A DNA stretch of 64,000 bases from Primula veris (GCA_963682055.1 OY821751.1:2294001-2358000), one strand, 5' to 3'; shown: positions 37,901 to 50,999, numbered from the stretch's first letter. The notes: generated from the letters alone by a model not told the origin. Numbers and translations: made by a program.

Positions 37901-39421
37901 ATAAAAGAAGCTTTAGAAGATAGTGAATGGATTTTAGCTATGCAAGATGAACTGTCTCAATTTGAGAGAAATGATGCATGGACTTTAGTACCCAGACCTT
38001 CTAATAAAAATGTTATAGGGACTAAATGGATCTTTAGAAATAAAAGTAATGAAGATGGAGTCATTATTAGGAATAAAGCCATGTTGGTAGCTCAGGGTTG
38101 TACACAAATTGAGAGAATTGATTTTGATGAAACCTTTGCTCATGTAGCTAGAATTGAATCTATAAGAATGCTACTCTCTCTTGCATGTCTATATGATTTT
38201 AAATTGTTTCAACTTGACATTAAGAGTGCTTTTCTGAATGGTGTGATTAATGAAGAAGTTTATGTTTGTCAACCTAAGGGATTTGAAGATCCTAAATTCC
38301 CTGAACATGTCTATTTACTGAAAAAGGCCTTGTATGGTTTAAAGTAAGCTTCTAGAGCTTGGTATGATAGATTAACCAAGTTCTTAGTTGAAAAAGGTTT
38401 TAACAGAGGGGGAGTTGATATAACTCTGTTCACTAAGAAAACTACAAAGGATATAATCATTGCTCAAATCTATGTTGATGACATTGTGTTTGGTTCCACT
38501 TCTGATAATAGGATAGATGAATTTATTTCTGATATGAAGAATGAATTTGAAATGAGTGGTGGAGGTGAATTAACTTACTTTATGGGATTGCAAGTTAAAC
38601 AGAATGAAAAAGGCATTTTTCTATGTCAGAGTAAGTATGCTGATAATCTTGTTAAGAAATTTGGCTTAAGTGATAGTAAAGAGAAAAGAACTCCCATGAG
38701 TACCACTTTAAAACTGTCTAAGAATGATAAAGGTAAGAGTGTCTGTCCAAGTTTATACAAATCCATGATTGAAAGTCTCCTTTATTTAACTGCTAGTAGA
38801 TCAGACATTTTCTTAAGTGTAGGAGTCTGTGCCAGGTATCAGGCAAACCCCTTAGAACCTCACCTTCTAGCTGTCAAAAGGATTTTAAGGTATGTAAAAG
38901 GTACAATTCACCTTGGTCTATGGTATTCTAAAGACACAAACCATTTTCTTGTTGGCTATTGTGATGCTGATTGGGCAGGAAATATAGATGATAGAAAGAG
39001 TACTTCTGGTGGTTGTTTTTATTTTGGGAACAACCTTGTTTCTTGGTTTAGTAAAAAGCAAAATTGCATCTCTTTATCTACTGCTAAGGCAGAATATATT
39101 GCAGCTGGAAGTGGATGCACTCAACTTATTTGGATGAAACAAATGTTAACTGATTATAATGTTAAACAAGAAATATTAACTTTGTTTTGTGATAACAAAA
39201 GTGCTATAGATTTGGAAAAAAATCCTATTCAACATTCCAGAACTAAACATATTGATCTAAGGCATCATTTCATTAGAGAACTGGTTGAAGAAAAGAGCTT
39301 AATTTTAGAACATGTTTCAATTGAAAGACAATTAGCAGATATTTTCACAAAGCCCCTTGATACAAACAAGTTTGAATCATTAAGAAGTGATATAGGGGTA
39401 TGTCACTATAGATCTAATTGA
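34981..39421 (+). pseudogene. Element D: protease-integrase-RT-RNase H, interrupted by a solo LTR
   Basis: Protease shows [10 protein letters not shown]; integrase shows HKRLGH, CGDC, HIDLMGP and [10 protein letters not shown], then is cut by the insertion at 35984-37168 just before NGIVERKNR. After it come two nonsense codons (about 37356 and 37463), the Val-Thr-Glu linker, RT with DETFAHVAR and [13 protein letters not shown], a TAA at 38345-38347, then the active site YVDD at 38471-38482. The connection and RNase H (GYCDADWAGN, FCDNKSAIDL, LADIFTKPL) run open to TGA 39419-39421. This is the only complete domain set of the family in the window. Confidence 0.92.
35979..37173 (+). mobile_element. 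Solo LTR nested in element D (1185 bp)
   Basis: The insert 35984-37168 starts TGTTGGCCCG and ends CTCAACA, flanked by CCAAA duplications (35979-35983 and 37169-37173). It has no internal region, so it is a solo LTR left by recombination. A 21-base G run (36009-36029) follows the start; the sister copy in element E has six Gs there. Six copies of GATCGGTC lie between 36774 and 36916, each in an imperfect palindrome of AAACGATCGGTCGTTT type. The family differs from A-E. Confidence 0.93.
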
Positions 39422-40363
39422 ATACTCTTGCTAAATATGTCTGTTTTGAATACCTTCAATACATTTTGTCTCTAAGGTAAGTCTTAATTGAGCTTTGAAG
39501 TTTTTATCTTGAAAAAGCCGCTATTTGGTGTCTCAAAAACAGATGTGAGGTAACTTGTCTTAAAACCTCTCTGGTAATAGAGTTGCAAGCACAAAGTGTA
39601 ATTTTCTGATAAGCTGGTTGCAAGCTCAGTTGCAACCCTAGTTGAAACCACGTTCTTTCAGTACAGATCTAATATGTGTTTGCATAATAATTGTTATAAT
39701 GTCTATGATTACTAATCATGGTAATGATTTATAATGAAAAAAAAAAAGGCCAAGACAAAGTCTTGTGATTTTTGACATCACATATACTCTTTCCTTGATG
39801 AGGTCATTAATTTAGTTTTTGTGTAAATAAAAAAATGGATTTGCTCAATATAAGCTCCTAAGATTTGATTTTTATTCAAGTAATTCAATGATAAATATAT
39901 CTTCTTGAGTAAATGGCTAGATTCTTGAATTTTCAAAGTTCTATATCTTATACAACTGCTGTTTTTATTTGAAACAAGTCAAATTTCCTTCAAAACTTCA
40001 ACTATTAAATATTCAAAATTTTGAATGAATTTGTTTACAAGGAATGTTTATCTGAACTATTTGCTGGATTTATCTTACTAAAAACTCTTTCCTTCGTGAT
40101 TTCATTGTGATTTAATTTTTAAATTTCTGTTGCTAAGAAATTTCCTTAATTCTAGCAAAATCTGTTTCAAAATTGATTTGAGTGTATCTTTTTCTAATTG
40201 TAAAAAGATTTGGACTTAATTGCTATTTATACTAATCTTTTTTAATATCCCAAATCAGTAACAATATCTGAATTACTCTCTCTCTCTTTCTATTAAACAA
40301 AACCCTAAGTTCTCTGAAACCCACTGCGTAGTTCCAAGTCCAGTTGCAACCCTAGTTGAAACC
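39422..40363 (+). promoter_or_regulatory. Element D: spacer with candidate internal promoter
   Basis: Homologous to the spacers of A and C, with a single recognisable motif cluster near 39620-39655. TATTTATA at 40224-40231, CT-rich tract at about 40275-40291, ATG of the extra ORF at 40364. Confidence 0.55.
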
Positions 40364-41625
40364 ATGTCTTCCAACTCTCCTAATAACCCCAATCTCAACA
40401 TTGATGATGACTGTACTCTTAGGGATGTCTTGACTAAATCTACAACCAGTCCAGGCTCTAAGGCCAAGGTAAGTGAGTCTTCCTCTCCAAAGAAACATAG
40501 GTCTAAAAAACATGCTAGGAGAAATCTAGAGGATGATCCTATCTCTGTTGGTTTTACTTATAATCCTAAATTCAATGAGGTTGATCCTTGTTTCTGGAAT
40601 AGGAAAATGTTTAGGAGGTTCAGGTATTTTGCTAGTAGGGAAATTCACTGTGAAAGGAGACTAAATTTGGTTAGTTATCAGCACATACAGGTGCATGTTG
40701 AGAAATTGATATTCTAATTCTTATTATCCTGCTGTTGTTAAGGTATTCTATGCTAATCTAAGTAGCAATGAATAATAGATTTGAGGGGTAACCCTACATA
40801 TGAAAGAGTATTTTTGAGGGGTCTAACTTTAGATTTTACTCCTAAGTTAATCAATGAATTTCTGAGTGCTCCTAATCCTTCTGAGAATAGTGTTGATTAT
40901 GATATGGAAGTCATTGCTCTTGTTCTTACTGGAAAGAATAATATATTTGATGGCACTTCCATCAAGACATCCTTTCTCACTCTGTGTGCTGCTGTACTAC
41001 ACAAAATTGCTAGGTTTAATTGGACTCCTACTAAACAACCATCTAGAGTGAACAAAGATATGGCTGTCTTTCTGTATAAGATCATGTCCTCATTGCCAAT
41101 TAATTTTGGTAATCATGTGTTTAATCTCATCAGAGATTTCAGTTATACTAATTCACCCTCCATTCTGCTACCCTTTCCTTGTTTAATCACTAGACTGATT
41201 CTGACTCAAGTCACACCTATATCTGCAACACATCCTATTAGAATCTCCTCTGAACCATCTGAAAGATGTCCTCCTGCCCTGTATATTTCTGCAAAACTGC
41301 TAAAGGAAGGGCATGTCAATGACATCTCTAGAGAAAAAGGAAAAGAAAAGGAGACATCTAGTGCTCCTTCAAAGAAGAATGGTGTGAGGTGGTATCTGCA
41401 ACAGAAACTGGCTTACAATCAAGAAAGAAGAGCTGAACTAGATGCAGATGATTATCAGATCAAGAAGCTACTAGTGAATCTCACAGAAAGTGAGGATGAT
41501 GGTGACAGTGATGCAAGTGACAGTGATGATGACTTCTCAATAAGTAGGAAGAAGAACAGGAGGATATTGTCAGAGATGAACCTCTAAGGGAAAGAGCACC
41601 TCATTCAGACAGGCCTCTTGACTAG
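40364..41625 (+). pseudogene. Element D: extra ORF in envelope position, broken
   Basis: The first 118 codons (40364-40717) match B and C, including the basic cluster KKHRSKKHARR. A small deletion after HVEKL (about 40711) removes the [12 protein letters not shown] segment and shifts the frame; two further stops follow near 40770. From 40781 the central and C-terminal blocks are readable to about 41550, where a frameshift loses the last 30 codons. The ancestral stop corresponds to TAG 41623-41625. Confidence 0.88.
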
Positions 41626-41639
41626 TTTGTTTGGATTGT

Positions 41640-42013
41640 GACAAATAGGGGGAGATGAAGTTTATGTTTTAAGTTTCAATTTCAATTTCAAGACTTCATG
41701 TTTATGCTTTTAAATTTCAATTACAATTGTTGTGTTAAGACAATGTTGTGCCAGTATTTTTGGCCTTAAAATTTTTGCAATTTCTTTCTGAATTGTGACT
41801 GTCTTTAAAATTGAATATGCTCTGAAACTCAGCTGAATGGATATATATTTTGTGCTTATGATGCATGCTATTCTAACATGCAGGGGGAGCTTAAATAGTT
41901 ATCATAAAAGCACTGATGAATGAGATACAGTAAAAGACTGTGTTGAAAATTGTATTTGCAGGTGGATTGATAAACTTAGATGATTTGTCAAAATCAATGA
42001 CAAAGGGGGAGAT
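41640..42013 (+). promoter_or_regulatory. Element D: three polypurine tracts
   Basis: G5AG tracts at about 41648, 41883 and 42002-42013 (AAAGGGGGAGAT), the last touching the 3' LTR. Confidence 0.78.
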
Positions 42014-43234
42014 TGTTAGGACCAGATTTCTGATCTAAATACTATTTGTTGTCTATTGGTTTGAACTAAATAATCCTACTTGTTTGTTAAGAACTTAGAC
42101 AGGTGTTTGGTTTCAAGTAATGTTGCAACCTCAGTTACAACCAACTAAGACAGTGTTGTTGGTTTCAAGTAATGTTGCAACCTCAGTTACAACCAACTAA
42201 GACAGCGTTGTTGGTTTCAAGTAATGTTGCAACCTCAGTTGCAACCACAGTTCCAACCTGCTGTTCTGCAGGATTCTGTAGTTATGTAATTCTGCATTAC
42301 TATTCTTTAATGATAATTATTTGTTTTAAAGTATGCAGGATATATTCTCATATGCTCTTAAATGTTTAGTTCGTTTATATTGAGAATATTAAAGTGGTAA
42401 GGAAAGATGTTTCCTAAAAGATATAAGGAGATTAATTTATAAAGATATGTTTCCTTTAAATAGGTAAATCTATATCTCTATTCTTATGCAAATCTTTATC
42501 ACTTGTTTCAATCTTGTTCCTTATCAAATTCAGTATGATACATTTAAGATTGAATGAAATATGGAGTTAATGTTTCATGTGTATATTTTAAGATGTTATC
42601 TCTAAAAGATATTATCTTATATGTTTCCTTTTTGTAGGAAAAGACTAACTTCTATTTCCAAGCTAGTTATTAAACAGGTATTAACTTATAAAAATTGGAG
42701 ACAATCCTACGCTGAAGAGTCATGTGATACATGGAAAGATTGAAGCCAATCAAAAGAAGTCAAAGCAATCATAAAAGATCTTGAAGCAAGAAGATTGTTT
42801 TACTTGTATAAATAGTTTATAACTTATCTTGTAAAAAAGTGTGTGTTCTAAATTATAAAGAACCCATTCCTGAGAGAATACACAGTGAGCTTTAAAAAGA
42901 AAACAATGGTGGGATGCCATTGATTTATAATTGATAGTTATAAGATATGAGCAATATAGAGATAGGTAGAAAAATCTAGAGGGAGTCTGAGTGTTTTTCG
43001 ATAAGACTTGAATCCTATATTGTAAGCTTTTATAATATCATAATCTGGGTAAGTGTCCCGGAGACGTAGCCTAGTTAGGTGAACTCCGTTGTTAAATGTG
43101 CGTGTGATGTATTTCAAGTACATTTAACTTTACTCAGTTATGTCCATTATTTTTACTTAGGTTCCAACTGTGGTTGCAACATCACTTGGAACCTAACTGC
43201 AAAACTGCAACTAGAACAGCAGATAGGAATTTCA
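42014..43234 (+). repeat. Element D: 3' LTR (1221 bp)
   Basis: TGTTAGGACCAG...GGAATTTCA with three U3 repeat units (about 42110-42260). The palindrome at the start has one mismatch. Confidence 0.95.
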
Positions 43235-43461
43235 AGCTCTACCAAGATATTCGACATAGGGTCGACCCAAGAGACTGAACGAATAGGATGTGCACTTAGG
43301 AGAAGAATTGAAGGGTGGACATGATGAACGTAATGTCTGATGTCCTCGCACCTCCCCTGGACGGAATGTTTGTTACAGGATCGATCACTTCCCTATTTTG
43401 ATAGTCTAACATGAATAGAAGTGCATTATTTTTATAAGGGATCAATTAAGAAAAATAAAAG

Positions 43462-43759
43462 GAACCTTTAGGTTTATGCTTTATGCAGACCGAATAGGAT
43501 TAATACAGACGTTAATGGTACAAATCATGCCACGTATTAAAAACCAAACCTATTAAAAGTCCAAATAAATATATTGAAACCTTAGTTAATTCTATCTTAA
43601 ATTAAAATATTAATTAAAAATATATATATATATTTTTTTTTTGTATTTTTATTAGATTGAGTTTTTATTACGTGGCGTGACTTGTACCCTTTCCCACTAA
43701 TACAACGGCCGTCTGTATCAAGCACAACAGGTCTGCATACAGCCCAGACCGAACCTTTA
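43462..43759. mobile_element. Mutator-type MITE (280 bp) with 9-bp target duplication
   Basis: The element 43471-43750 is flanked by GAACCTTTA (43462-43470 and 43751-43759). The ends are inverted repeats: GGTTTATGCTTTATGCAG on the left against GGTCTGGGCTGTATGCAG read from the right. Further in, TACAGACG and GCCACGTA also pair. It has no coding capacity; it is unrelated in sequence to the MITE at 31181. Confidence 0.85.
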
Positions 43760-46654
43760 ATGAACGAAATTCAGATCCCTACTGCAAAACCAATACTTCC
43801 AAAATCATGTGATTTGATAGGTTAATTATAATATTCATTTTCCCTAGCTTATAAATATATCATGATATTCATTTTATTATTTCAGACTTTCAAGTTTCTG
43901 AAAACAGATCCTCTAGTTCTTCTTTGTAAGGGGGCATATTCTCTTCTAGCACTTCTAGTCTTAACCCTTGTGATGGGGCAAATTGGATAAATAACTTATA
44001 ATCTTATATGCACAAAACATCAAATTAGTGCAACTGTAAAGCCATACCACTGACCACACTATAAGGTCCAAGTACTAAAACACTATTAAATTTGTAGCAA
44101 CTAACAGTTCTTGGTGTTAAACATTTCCAAAACCATATGTACCACTGATCATGACCACACTATGACAACACTTTAAGGTCCTGCAAGTACTAATTAAACA
44201 CTATATACTATAGTATAATTTTTTTTTTGCAACCAACATTTCTTAGTAGTAAGACCAGGCATTGCTGGTGACTTATATGATGTTTTAATTAATATTTTGA
44301 GAAATCTTGTTCATTTTTAGCAAAAAAAAAATCCTAATTATCATGTTTCTCATAAAAATCTTCAAAATTTGATGTTGGCCAATATTTCTTATATAAAAGT
44401 AATCAAAGGGTTACTCATATTATTTATAAGAGTGAGATGACATCATAGTTACATAAGAAAATATTTAAAAAGATAGAGATAGGAAATAAGAAAGTTTATA
44501 ATAAAGCTTATGTTTTGTGTGTGAAAAAGTGTTAATGGAAAAATGTGTAATTTTTTGTTGAATTTGGAGAAAATAACGAAGTGATTGCTCTAAACATTTC
44601 CAGACCTGCTATAGTGCACGTGTAATTCCATTGCAAAATACATTTAAGTACTTATTTAACTTCTGTATATGTAACAATTAAAGTTGTAAAATTTCATAAA
44701 CATGGCTCGATCAGTAATGGGGAAGTATATACACATATGTTGAAACTTAAACTGCCACTTCATAAAAATTGAATTGAAATCCATAATGTTTTGTGAAATC
44801 TTAGACTTAGTTTGGTAGGAGCACTATTAAAAAATTTATGCATTTTCCAAGAGTTGCCAATTCAGAACTTAACATAGGTGTTTCTTGATCTTTCCACACT
44901 TGTTATGTATATTCCCTTTGAATAGATTTATCAGTGAAGCTTGAAATTCCTTGTAGATAACCAATTCTACCAAACCCCAAAACAGCCTACCAATTAAATG
45001 ATAAATAGCTTACCTTTTTTTTTTTTTGAAGATTACCTTATTTACAGGTAACCATGCTGCATGTTGGGAATAACGTCATGTTATCAAAAAAGCGAAAACA
45101 ATGGAATCATTGATTAGTGCATTAAAACATACTTAATTTCTAAAATTCCGAATTTTCAAGTCTTGTTTAAGATTTGTTACATATAATGCATGATTAGTAT
45201 TAAAGTTAATAATAAAGAGTGAAAATAAGTAGTATCATTTAGCATATCATATGTACTAATTTTTAAAAGTGTTTCAAAATCCGAATTTTTTATAATTAAG
45301 TACCACTTATATGTACATTTTTATCATTTTCTCGAGAACAATCAACATATAGATCGGTGACATAGTTAAGCTATACAACTAGTATCATTTATCTATCTAG
45401 GAAACGCGTTTAAAGCCATTGCATCTAAGGACTATGTAGTAATATATACTTGTGAAGTAATAGAATGAGTGATCTATGTTTTAAAAACCTTATAAGTGAT
45501 GATATAATGAGACAATTTTTTACATACACTATCGTAGAAACTAACTGTAAACCGTTAAATCAATGTATATGGGATACATCAACGGTTCATAATTAGTCTA
45601 TACGAGAGTTTATGTCAACTATTTTTATATCAGCACTCAAACCTTATTGTGATGCACGAAATGACGCCCTCTAATGTAAACAAAACTATAAATGCTTTGT
45701 TAAAGCTGGGATTATTATACAATTACAACAAAAACTTAAAGAAGTTTATAGCTATAAATTGCATATATAAAATACACACAGAGCATGATACCATGCACTG
45801 AGAATGCAACTTGGTCGAGAGTCATGACAATAAGGTCTTCTTGTTGAAAAGTGAAATGTGTCGGACTAAAAGTGTACTATATCATTTATTTTATTCAAAA
45901 GGCAAGGGTAGAAACAAAAAATAATGTTTTGATATATAGGCAGTGGATCGGAAATTACTAGGGATCAGTCATGATATATGACTGCTTCATAACCTATTAG
46001 CATAAAAAATTGTCAAATGCATAAAAAAAATTAAATTTTGATTAATATTTAAGTTTAGGGTAAGTCTCCCTAGGTTATATATTTTTATTTGAGTTTTTAG
46101 TGTGTTGTACAATTTGTTTTTAATTTATCAAATTCTAATTTGTTGAAAATAGAAAAAAAAAATTAGTTATTGAAAAACATTATTTAAGTATCTATTTTTT
46201 AATATAACGATAGTTAAGATGACTATTGCCTAAACATTTGAAAAAAAGGCACTAAGTAGATCCTTAATAGAAAATTTTCTCTACTTAATTATACAAGTTG
46301 ACTCATGGAAATGAGAATCTTGGTCTTTCAAACCGTACCCTAAAAGCCTAAATAAAGCAATAGTACACCAAAATGAGAAAAGTGGAGAATCTCTCAAATT
46401 GTTTATATTTTAGTTTCATAGAAATAGTCCTATGTACCCTTTTCTCACTGAAACTTTGCCACTATGTTTACTATTTTTTTTTTGCAAAAACATATGAAGA
46501 AGTTTATGTGTAATGATGATGTAATGTGGGAATTTTAGTTTAGACGACGCATAGACCAAACTATAGTTATAAGTAAACTCGTTTCCCCTTTCAAAAACCA
46601 GCTCGTTTTCCGTTTTCTGCTTCCCGTTTCTTTTTTCACACTTTCCGTTATTTC
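43760..46654. other. Gene-free AT-rich region
   Basis: I see no gene, RNA gene or complete element in this 2.9 kb. About 46040-46145 resembles 21690-21780 (shared TATATTTTTATTTGAGTTTT core), so it holds a fragment of a dispersed repeat. Confidence 0.5.
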
Positions 46655-46659
46655 ACATG

Positions 46660-46864
46660 TGTTATAATATATTATTGGACTATTGGGCTTATACTTTATG
46701 GGCCCAAGTGGGCTTGTAACACTACCCCTCTACTTATATAAAGAGGGCTAGGGGTCTTGTATTTTACATTCATTCAGATATTCATTCATAATAAAGACGA
46801 TACTGTTCTTCCCTCTCTCTACTCCTGTCTTCCTAAATACGTAGCTAATAGTAGTATTACAACA
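46660..46864 (+). repeat. Element E: 5' LTR (205 bp)
   Basis: TGTTATAAT...TATTACAACA. It packs a full promoter and poly(A) signal: TGGGCCCA (46699-46706, contains the plant site II core TGGGCC on both strands), TATATAAA (46735-46742) and AATAAA (46790-46795). Confidence 0.95.
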
Positions 46865-46882
46865 CGTTATCAGCACTGCTCT
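46865..46882 (+). other. Element E: candidate primer binding site, not the initiator Met type
   Basis: Directly after the LTR reads CGTTATCAGCACTG. This is not TGGTATCAGAGC. Its complement contains TGCTGATAACG, which resembles the anticodon arm of an isoleucine tRNA; priming by a tRNA fragment or internal region is inference. Confidence 0.45.
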
Positions 46883-48586
46883 CGGAGATCGAAGTACAGA
46901 TTCTAGATTTAATAAACCTTGAGGTTTATCCGCGTTTTTTTTTAGGATTTTGCTATATCGACCTTCACCAACATACCGTGCGTAAAGTACCCGGATATAA
47001 ATACTGTACACGTTACATATTACATGTTATAGGCATATTAATTGTATAAGATGACATGTTACAGCCGTATGCATGCTATTTTTGTTTGGTTATAGAACTT
47101 GCATGTGTAACAATAAATCCAATTTGCATGTATAATTAAAGGCCACATGTTAATAGAAAATAGAATATGTAATATATATGCTACTGGTTTTGTGTTTGTA
47201 ACATGAATCTCTTAATATACCATGCATAGAAATTTGTTATCTTGACTGTTCATGAAATAAGAATACAACCATGTTTAACAAATTGTTTCTTATTGTCCTA
47301 GTATGTATGTTAACTTATTACATGAAAAAAAGAAGAAGTTGTGTACTTATTACATGTATAACCGAATTGTAAATCGAAAATCATGTAATTGTAAAACATG
47401 TATTAATCTGTCGGATTAAATCTGCAACTAACTGAAACGTATGTACTGATTTGTAATTCTCTGAAAACTGTAAACTATTATGTAAATTACTCAATGACTA
47501 AACTGAAACTTGTCTGGAATTCTGGACTGTATATGTAATAATGCTCTAAATAGATATATAGTTTGCTGAAATTACACGCATGGTCCTGTAGTATAATACT
47601 TATATGAAAACAGTACATATGGTTGATTAGATACAATATTCGGTCAATATACATACACATGCACATAATTTTTTTATTAAAAGGCAAGTGAATGAAAATT
47701 GCATGTTAATTGAATAAATTGATATGTTTCTATTTAAATTTAAACTCTTTGCATGTTAAAATTTTTTTTTACCATATATAGAATTGATTGGTAATTAAAA
47801 ATATATTGCTTGCTTGCATGTTAAAACTATCATGTATAGAATTATTCATATGGCGATAAACATAGATAATTGATTGATATCTTGTTAGCATAATCATATC
47901 TTTTGATATTACCATATATATAAATATCACATATGGCAGTTAGTTATTGGATTAGATCTAATTGATTTGATTTGGTATGTTAGAATTTTTATGAATTGAT
48001 TGATAATCTTGAATTGATTTGTTTATAACAACAAATCTACTGCATGATTAGATAGATTCTAAAATATATTTACTGCTTGTTTATATATGTGTGGTTAATC
48101 TAGATAGATATTGTCTATGTTGTTAATATTATTGCCATATATATAAAATGCGAAAATCGTATATATTCACATTTAAGTTGGAAAAATTATGAATTTTCCC
48201 CAAATAGGCTCACCTATTTTGATACGATGTCTAGGAAAGATATAGGCGGAAGTCGTTCTCCTAATGAGGTCGGTTTTTATGAGGCATTCGTGCCCACCCC
48301 CCTCACCGTCTTTCCTGGTCGTGTTCAAATAGAGCTACCGAAAGGGGTTGAGTAAATAATAATTTCCCCGAATGTGTCTGTATAGATATGTATTCGCCGA
48401 ATTTGTGTCTCAGTATCGACCTGTCGTTCGATCAAAGAGAACCTCTTCACTTAAAAGCAAAACTTGTTTTTCGAACCTGTCGTTTCGAAATAAAGTTTGT
48501 GCTTATACAAACCATAAACATATAAACCCGTTGTTTTATATGATGACTAATCCAGTCTTTCTTTTCTTTTCTCCTGTTGTAGAAAA
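46883..48586 (+). other. Element E: long leader
   Basis: 1.7 kb of AT-rich leader before the gag ATG, with many ATGs and frequent TGCATGT and CATGTATAA words. No ORF of note. Confidence 0.55.
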
Positions 48587-50770
48587 ATGTCAATCAAGCT
48601 TGACTTTCCAATTTTCGATGCTGTCGGCAAGAACTACTTGGATTGGAGTCAGGATATCCAAAACCATTTAGATGTCCAAGGCTTATTGGACGTCATATAT
48701 GATAAGGAGGAGCATGAAATGGAAGTAACGCATGAAATGAGTGCTCGGGCGATGATTCTGTTCCACCGCCACTTATCAAACGCCATGAAATATGAGTTCA
48801 TAGCAACCACCTCACCAAAGACATTGTGGGACTCTATGAAAGAGCGCTTCGACCACCAAAAGACCATTTGGCTTCCTGAAGCCCGCAGTGATTGGCTGAA
48901 TCTGCGATTTCAGGACTTCGAAAGTGTTGAAAAATATAACGCTGAAGTATGCAGAAATCGTGCTACTCTCCAATATTGTGGTGAAACACTCACCGACAGT
49001 GACTTATTGGAGAAGACGTACACCACGTTTCTTAGTTCTGACATCTTGCTCCAAAAGCAATATCGTCAGTCTAAATTCACGAAATTTCCCGAGCTCATCA
49101 CCCAGTTGTTATTGGATGAGAAGAATACTCTCATTTTAATGATGAACAGTAATTCTCGTCCTGCTGGTTCAAAGGAAATTCCAATGCCTGATGCTAATGC
49201 TATTTGTGGACCTCGTCCACGATATGGAAAACGAGAAAAGGGCCAGTCGTCCCGTCAGCCAAGGAACATGGATGAGCGTAATGCTCATCCAGCCAAGCAA
49301 GGTTTGGACAATCGTTCGAACCGAGGACTTGTGGCTCCTCCTAGGCAGTCTCGTGGTGGTAGGAACAACCAGGCCAGTCGTCCCAAAGCAAGAGAACCGG
49401 CCGATATGTCAACTCTGTGCTATAAATATGATGGAAATGATCATATGCAAAGTGTTGGCCCGGTGCGGCTAAACCTTAGAGGGGGGTGAATAAGGTTTTT
49501 GCGCTTTTTGCCTAATTAAGTTTTAATTAATGGCAATTAATTAAAACTTAATGCAATTCTAAGCTTAAGCGTTTTAAAAAGAGTTAATGAATTGCTAGAA
49601 TTACTAAACGCAAGCAAGGAAATAGGCAATAATAAATATTTGCGGAAAGTAAAAGCTAGGGAAAGAAGATGACACCAAGATTTATAGAGGTTCGGCAAAG
49701 GGCCTACGTCCTCTCCTCGGTACTACCGAGTATTTTAGTAAAAATCTTCTTTCGGATATTACAATCCTATCGAGCTGATCAACCGATTAAGCTCCCCCTC
49801 ACTTTATGAGTGTCCCGAATGAAAAGACCTAGAGCTTTTAAGCTTCACTTGCTTACAAAGCCTCTACCCGATCACTCACTCACAAATGAGTTTATAATTT
49901 CACTCTTTACAAAATTTGTTACAACAATGTAACTACACTCACAATTTTATTTGCTTCTAAATAAGCTAATTGGTGAGTCTTTGATGTTGTTCGAACTTGA
50001 ATCGCTTTCTCCTTAATTTCCCTCTTTTTTCGAATATATTCACCAAAATGGTGATTTTTCGGTTTTGTATAGATAGAGGTTGAAGGATGATGATAGGTTG
50101 AGAATAGATGTCATTGGTGACTTTGGAAAGTGAATTGGGGTGGTTTTTATAATCACCAGAGTCTGTTTTTCTGTATATGACCGTTGGAAGTGGTTGAGGC
50201 TTTTATCCAAAGGTTTTAAGCAACTTTCCAGAATAAGCTGAAAAGCTGTTTTCGAAATCTGCAGAAAACGATCGGTCGTTTTCAGAAAACGATCGGTCGT
50301 TTTCTGAGAAACGATCGGTCGTTTTTTTGACGTCCTCACTGGAAGAATTTGGACCAAAAACGATCGGTCGTTTTTGTACAGACGATCAGTCGTTTCTTCA
50401 GTATTCCCGGTTTTCTCGTTAAACTTCGAAAGCTCGTAACTTCTTCGTTAGAGCTCTGATTCTGGTTCCGCTTGAACCTGTGGCTTCGTTTTTCTGTGCT
50501 CTATCTTTCTGGCGTTCTGAAATTTTCATTTACTACTTTTGTAAAAGACAAGCGTTATATCATCGAAATCGTAAAATCATTAAATACATAATCAAAGTTA
50601 TAATCAAAATCTATTATTGAACTCTAAGTTCAACACAAAGGACTTGTAGGGAAACTCCCCAAGAAGTTGAAAACTACCACAAGGGTAGAAGGGTTGAAGC
50701 CAACATGATTGAAGATAGTGCAAAAGAAACTCTTGAGTCCCCTGACTTTGAGGGTCACATGGAAGAATAA
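48587..50770 (+). pseudogene. Element E: Gag, split by a nested solo LTR
   Basis: The frame starts MSIKLDFPIFDAVG at 48587 and is open to the insertion site at 49448. The copia gag domain is visible (YLDWSQDIQNHLD, LWDSMKERFDHQK, LLLDEKNTLILMM), followed by an Arg/Gly/Gln-rich region. The zinc knuckle is at the break, and its second Cys is replaced by Tyr (CYKYDGNDHM). The frame resumes after the insert and ends at TAA 50768-50770. Confidence 0.9.
49448..50640 (+). mobile_element. Solo LTR nested in element E gag (1183 bp)
   Basis: The insert 49453-50635 is of the same family and orientation as 35984-37168 in element D, starting TGTTGGCCCG and ending TTCAACA, with CAAAG duplications (49448-49452 and 50636-50640). 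It has four GATCGGTC palindromes plus one GATCAGTC variant (about 50271-50395). Two solo LTRs of one family, both inside copia coding regions, show that it jumped after D and E had inserted. Confidence 0.93.
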
Positions 50771-50999
50771 AGTTTTTTTTCTTCGTTTCTTTTAATAATT
50801 GAGTTGTTTTGCTCCTGGATTATGTTATTTCAATTCCATTTCGGATTATGTTTTTTCCTTTGGATATTGTTCATTTCTTTTGGATTATGGTTTGTTTTAT
50901 GGATAATGTTTTGAACATTTCTCTTATAATTTAAAGTTATTTCATTGAGCAATTCCTTTTTATTCGTGTGACCGACTTTAAATTATTTTACTTTTAGAC
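50771..50999 (+). other. Element E: T-rich gag-pol spacer ending in an acceptor-like sequence
   Basis: After the gag stop comes 230 bp of T-rich DNA that ends TTATTTTACTTTTAG at 50997, then the start of protease. It looks like the 3' end of an intron; the donor is unclear. Gag and pol expressed from different RNAs is known for some plant copia elements. Confidence 0.4.

Larger units (their letters stand above)
32041..43239 (+). mobile_element. Copia element D, complete ends, carrying a nested solo LTR
   Basis: The element proper is 32046-43234 (11189 bp), flanked by a perfect AGCTC duplication (32041-32045 and 43235-43239). LTRs are 1223 and 1221 bp and differ more than those of B or C, so this is the oldest complete copy. 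It is the only one that still has all pol domains including YVDD, but gag, pol and the extra ORF all carry stops or frameshifts. A 1185-bp foreign LTR is inserted in integrase. Confidence 0.97.
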
